From Nostoc sp. FACHB-892 (GTDB lineage Bacteria; Cyanobacteriota; Cyanobacteriia; Cyanobacteriales; Nostocaceae): a stretch of 64,000 nt of DNA. Below the pieces are notes generated by a model. The model had not been told where the DNA came from. It was given only the letters and a program-made list of their open reading frames with translations, and did not search any database. The position numbers were made by a program, and so were the translations under genes. Positions 60,602-64,000 of this stretch are shown here, one piece after another. The DNA is taken from NCBI RefSeq assembly GCF_014698795.1, contig NZ_JACJTR010000011.1, positions 162,409 to 226,408 of the forward strand. Direction: 5' to 3'. The first letter of the stretch is position 1, and each line of letters begins with the position of its first letter.

Positions 60602-62005
60602 ATGAGCAAAGGTACCCTGTTTGATAAAGTTTGGGACTTACACACCGTTGGTACACTTCCCTCAGGACTGACGCAACTATTTATCGGGCTTCACCTAATT
60701 CATGAAGTCACCAGTCCCCAGGCCTTTGCTATGTTACGTGAGAGGAGTCTAAAAGTACTATTTCCAGAACGGACTGTTGCCACTGTCGATCATATTGTGC
60801 CGACAGAAAATCAGGCGCGTCCTTTTGTGGATAGCTTGGCAGAGGAAATGATTCAGGCGCTGGAAAATAACTGTCAAGAAAATAACATAACTTTTTACAA
60901 TATCGGTTCTGGTAGTCAGGGTATAGTTCATGTAATCGCTCCAGAACTTGGGCTGACTCAGCCAGGAATGACGATCGCTTGTGGAGATAGCCACACTTCC
61001 AGTCATGGAGCATTTGGTGCGATCGCATTTGGTATTGGTACTAGTCAAGTCCGGGATGTTCTCGCTTCCCAAACGCTTGCCCTATCAAAACTGAAAGTCC
61101 GCAGAATCGAAGTTAATGGCACCCTCAACCCAGGAGTTTACGCCAAAGATGTCATCTTGCATATCATCCGCACCCTTGGTGTTAAAGGTGGCGTGGGCTA
61201 TGCTTACGAATTTGCAGGTACGACATTTGAGCAAATGAACATGGAAGAGAGGATGACTGTCTGCAATATGGCGATCGAAGGCGGTGCTAGATGCGGCTAT
61301 GTCAATCCAGATCAAGTCACCTACGATTACCTCAAAGGCAGAGATTTTGCACCCATTGATGCAGATTGGGATAAAGCAGTGGTTTGGTGGGATTCCATTA
61401 AAAGCGATGCTGATGCCCAGTACGATAATGTGGTGATATTCGACGCTACAGAAATTCCTCCTACTGTTACCTGGGGGATTACTCCCGGTCAAGGTATTGG
61501 TGTCAACCAGTCAGTGCCTCAACCGGAAGAACTACTAGAAGAAGACCGATTTATTGCCGAAGAAGCTTACCGCTACATGGATTTATATCCTGGTCAACCG
61601 ATCAAGGGCACTAAAATAGATGTCTGCTTTATTGGCAGTTGCACCAACGGCAGAATTAGCGATTTGCGAGAAGCTGCGAAAATCGCCAAAGGTCGCCACG
61701 TCGCGGAGGGAATCAAAGCCTTCGTTGTTCCTGGTTCTGAAAGGGTAAAAGAAGAGGCGGAAGCTGAAGGATTAGATAAAATCTTTCAGGAAGCCGGATT
61801 TGAGTGGCGTGAACCGGGATGTTCCATGTGTCTAGCCATGAACCCCGATAAGCTACAAGGAAGACAAATCAGCGCTTCTTCCTCCAACCGCAACTTTAAA
61901 GGAAGACAAGGTTCCTCTTCCGGTCGAACATTGTTAATGAGTCCGGCAATGGTCGCTACTGCTGCGATAAAAGGCGAAGTCTCTGATGTACGCGAGTTGC
62001 TGTAA
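60602..62005 (+). CDS. leuC: 3-Isopropylmalate dehydratase large subunit
   Basis: The 467-residue aconitase-family protein isomerises 2- to 3-isopropylmalate in leucine synthesis together with LeuD. The [4Fe-4S] ligands are visible in [13 protein letters not shown] and the pair in [12 protein letters not shown], and substrate residues in [10 protein letters not shown] and [13 protein letters not shown] are intact. Start [20 protein letters not shown] is standard. A 35-base heptamer array separates it from leuD. Confidence 0.97.
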   Translation: MSKGTLFDKVWDLHTVGTLPSGLTQLFIGLHLIHEVTSPQAFAMLRERSLKVLFPERTVATVDHIVPTENQARPFVDSLAEEMIQALENNCQENNITFYNIGSGSQGIVHVIAPELGLTQPGMTIACGDSHTSSHGAFGAIAFGIGTSQVRDVLASQTLALSKLKVRRIEVNGTLNPGVYAKDVILHIIRTLGVKGGVGYAYEFAGTTFEQMNMEERMTVCNMAIEGGARCGYVNPDQVTYDYLKGRDFAPIDADWDKAVVWWDSIKSDADAQYDNVVIFDATEIPPTVTWGITPGQGIGVNQSVPQPEELLEEDRFIAEEAYRYMDLYPGQPIKGTKIDVCFIGSCTNGRISDLREAAKIAKGRHVAEGIKAFVVPGSERVKEEAEAEGLDKIFQEAGFEWREPGCSMCLAMNPDKLQGRQISASSSNRNFKGRQGSSSGRTLLMSPAMVATAAIKGEVSDVRELL

Positions 62006-62012
62006 TTTTTTT

Positions 62013-62047
62013 GTCATTTGTCATTTGTCATTTGTCATTGGTCATTT
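62013..62047. repeat. GTCATTT heptamer array between leuC and leuD
   Basis: Five consecutive units (GTCATTT three times, GTCATTG, GTCATTT) start at 62013, directly after the leuC stop and 47 bases before leuD. Confidence 0.9.
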
Positions 62048-62093
62048 GTAGAAATTAACAGGCTGTCATTGAAATGATGGGTAAATAAAGTTT

Positions 62094-62702
62094 ATGGTGA
62101 GTGAAGTTAAAACAGTTTCAGGGCGGGGTATACCCTTAGTAGGGAATGATATAGATACCGATCGCATCATTCCCGCGCGATATTTGAAAGCCGTTACCTT
62201 TGATGGGTTAGGTGAAGGTGCATTTATTGATGACCGGACAGCACTTAAAGGTGAACACCCCTTTGACCAACCCCAGTACCAAGGCGCGAATATTTTAATA
62301 GTCAACCGCAACTTTGGCTGTGGTTCATCACGAGAACACGCACCCCAAGCGATCGCAAAATGGGGAATCCAAGCTTTAATCGGTGAAAGCTTCGCGGAAA
62401 TCTTTTTCGGTAACTGTGTAGCAATGGGCATACCTTGCGTGAGTGCCGATGCTGTTACTGTTAAACAACTGCAAGAGTTAGTGGCTGCCAATCCCCAAGC
62501 CGCCGTCACAGTAAATCTGGAAACCTTGCAAGTGCAAATTGGTGATTACACTGCCTCAGTTGCGATCGGTGAAGGAACAAGAAGCACATTTATTTCTGGG
62601 ACTTGGGACGCTTGCGGTCAGTTGGTGGCGAATGCTGACCAAGTTCGGGTAACGGCTGCAAAATTACCCTACGTGGGTTGGGGCAATTTAGCCGCGAGTT
62701 AG
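62094..62702 (+). CDS. leuD: 3-Isopropylmalate dehydratase small subunit
   Basis: The 202-residue swivel-domain subunit shows [35 protein letters not shown] and [12 protein letters not shown], as in LeuD, and partners with LeuC. The start ATG at 62094 follows a weak site. A hairpin follows the stop. Confidence 0.96.
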   Translation: MVSEVKTVSGRGIPLVGNDIDTDRIIPARYLKAVTFDGLGEGAFIDDRTALKGEHPFDQPQYQGANILIVNRNFGCGSSREHAPQAIAKWGIQALIGESFAEIFFGNCVAMGIPCVSADAVTVKQLQELVAANPQAAVTVNLETLQVQIGDYTASVAIGEGTRSTFISGTWDACGQLVANADQVRVTAAKLPYVGWGNLAAS

Positions 62703-62706
62703 TTTC

Positions 62707-62739
62707 TCTCATTCTCTGGTTGTCAGCCAGGGAATGAGA
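62707..62739 (+). terminator. Hairpin after leuD
   Basis: TCTCATTCTCTGG pairs with CCAGGGAATGAGA (one G-U) around a 7-base loop, four bases after the leuD stop. No T run, so it may act as an mRNA 3' end stabiliser. Confidence 0.65.
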
Positions 62740-62898
62740 AAATGCCAATAATTTTATAACCGCTCCATAAAAACATCAAAAATTAATCATCAACCCAAGT
62801 TGCAGGTTATCAACCTCTAGGTACTTTGCAACGATAAAGTGGTGCGTTCAGTGGCGCTTCATATCAAGTTCGGTTGACTACTTATTATATCGCTGCAT

Positions 62899-63028
62899 AT
62901 CTTAACACCCCACACCCAACCCCTCCCTGGAAACTGGGAAGCAGGGTGGTTTCATACAAGCAGAGAAAAATTAAAACTGCGTTTCAAAGCCTCTCCCCCC
63001 GTGGAGGAGAGGAATGGAAGCGGGGTAA
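62899..63028. repeat. CCTTCCCT double-hairpin repeat, copy 4, interrupted
   Basis: ACCCAACCCCTCCCTGGAAA through GGTGG and TTTCAAAGCCTCTCCCCCCG through GAAGCGGGGT match the two halves of copy 1, but about 30 bases (TTTCATACAAGCAGAGAAAA and on) lie between them. Confidence 0.7.
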
Positions 63029-63957
63029 AAAGCTATGCCACAAAACGAGAAATCAAGACTTATGTATTTTTCTTTTTTCGTATGAAATAAATCTGCTCCC
63101 TGCAAACTATGAAGGGATATAAAGCACAGCTTTGGTGGGGTTCTTCGACAATGAAAAGCAATTTACTGAACATGATATCACTCCACTAGAACTAACTTTA
63201 GAAAAAAATATTTAATTATATTTAAAGTATTACATTTTACTCCTTAAATAAATGCTCATTTGAGAGTAAATGCAAAAACGAATGCTTCAATCTTCAGTAA
63301 AAACCCTTCCTTAGTAAAAGTATGAATACCAATTCATACTTGCGTTTAGATCACTGGCACTTTTATATACTATGGATAAAAACTCACTATATTTTACAGA
63401 TAAATACTCACTTATTAATACTGTTAATTCATTAATTATTTGTCAATAAAATCACAACATAAGCACGGGTTACTATTTAATTCTTATTTATTGTTCAAAC
63501 TTTATTTAAAATCATTCAATTAGCTGAAAGCCTCTTCAGCAAAGGCATTTACGAGCCATTTTTCTTTTCTACATGACCTAAAAATTCAGTATGTAGTAAG
63601 TTCTGTCTGCAAATGTCATAGTATAATATACTCGTATTAAACATTTATTTCTTCTCTCTGCGCCTTCTCTGCAAGACGCTGCTCGTTAGCAGAAGCCTGT
63701 GGCATCTACGTTAAAAAATTGACTTTGATAACAGACTTTTAGCCTTACCTTAACCATATGGTTTTATAGTAAGGAAGTTTTCCAAAAACCAATATTCTGC
63801 ATAAAAAAGGAATACACCCCTGAGTAATACTTAGCAGCTAAAAGCTATTAAGTTTTGTAGTTCATAAATAGAAACTAGTATTTTCATACTTTTCTTAAAA
63901 CTGAACTACTAGTAGCTCATTGTTCACTTAGAAATCCAGAATTAGGAGAATCAATCA
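63029..63957. other. Long AT-rich leader before the last gene
   Basis: About 930 bases without a supported gene. A GC-rich repeat fragment (TCTGCGCCTTCTCTGCAAGA, then CGCTGCTCGTTAGCAGAAGC) lies at 63658-63697. The rest is AT-rich and holds the promoter and probably a long untranslated leader for the gene at 63958. I saw no known riboswitch. Confidence 0.5.
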
Positions 63958-64000
63958 TGGCAGTAATTTGGACCCCAGGATCAGGACCAACCAATAGAGC
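63958..64000 (+). CDS. Start of a gene cut by the window edge
   Basis: An ATG preceded by AGGAG (TTAGGAGAATCAATCATG) opens MAVIWTPGSGPTNR and is cut after 14 codons. The strong ribosome site and long leader support a real gene; I cannot name the product. It has no signal peptide in the visible part. Confidence 0.6.

Noticed and set aside
62874..63122. 82-codon plus-strand frame after leuD
   Set aside because: It runs through the interrupted double-hairpin repeat (copy 4) and has no SD sequence.

Overview
The window comes from the chromosome of a filamentous, Nostoc-like cyanobacterium. The evidence is the HIP1 octamer GCGATCGC scattered through genes (for example at 860, 975 and 3059), a phylloquinone (men) cluster, ferredoxin-type sulfite reductase, a second ribosomal protein S1, and an unusually heavy load of short dispersed repeats. 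These include heptamer arrays of the GTCATTT type, GAGACGCGAT palindromes, GATCCCCCC inverted repeats and CCTTCCCT double hairpins, all of which I associate from memory with heterocystous cyanobacteria.

Layout. 1-3.6 kb: a cut-off FAD monooxygenase with a GntR regulator, a dienelactone hydrolase and a short S1 protein. 3.6-6.4 kb: an accessory patch with a TIR-GUN4 fusion, repeats, a 62-bp minisatellite and two small genes. 6.4-14.8 kb: an SDR oxidoreductase, then type I secretion parts (HlyD adaptor, ABC transporter with a degenerate C39 domain, parvulin-type PPIase) around a subtilisin-like protease without a signal peptide. 15-28 kb: mostly conserved single genes (DUF92 kinase-like membrane protein, VOC protein, lipase, rsmE, sir, ADP-ribosylglycohydrolase, cutA and several cyanobacterial unknowns). 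28.5-32.3 kb: four tRNA genes, a PD-(D/E)XK homing endonuclease, nadA and a metallophosphoesterase. 32.3-35.3 kb: two type II toxin-antitoxin pairs around a TPR protein. 35.4-40.9 kb: phylloquinone genes, with menA-menC-menE on the minus strand, menF divergent and a DHNA-CoA thioesterase convergent. 41-52 kb: acetyltransferase, proA, M48 protease, a beta-helix protein, an orphan HTH, a tnpB remnant, mazG, tRNA-Val and an esterase. 52.3-60.4 kb: a broken gene, then a three-gene operon encoding a P-loop ATPase, a 62-residue helical protein and an 1811-residue STAND NTPase with nine nearly identical WD40 repeats. 60.6-62.7 kb: leuC-leuD. The last 1.2 kb is a repeat plus a long AT-rich leader before a gene that starts at 63958.

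The most unusual theme is that the same repeat families that fill intergenic gaps also sit in frame inside genes. The STAND gene carries at least seven such segments from six families, and rsmE, menE, menC, the DUF92 gene and the tnpB remnant carry one or two each. In one case (52.3-53.0 kb) a repeat shifts the frame and the gene is dead. The best candidates for an undescribed system are the ATPase/coil/STAND-WD40 operon and the TIR-GUN4 protein. Both have the architecture of cell-suicide or immune sensors, but no function is demonstrated by sequence alone.
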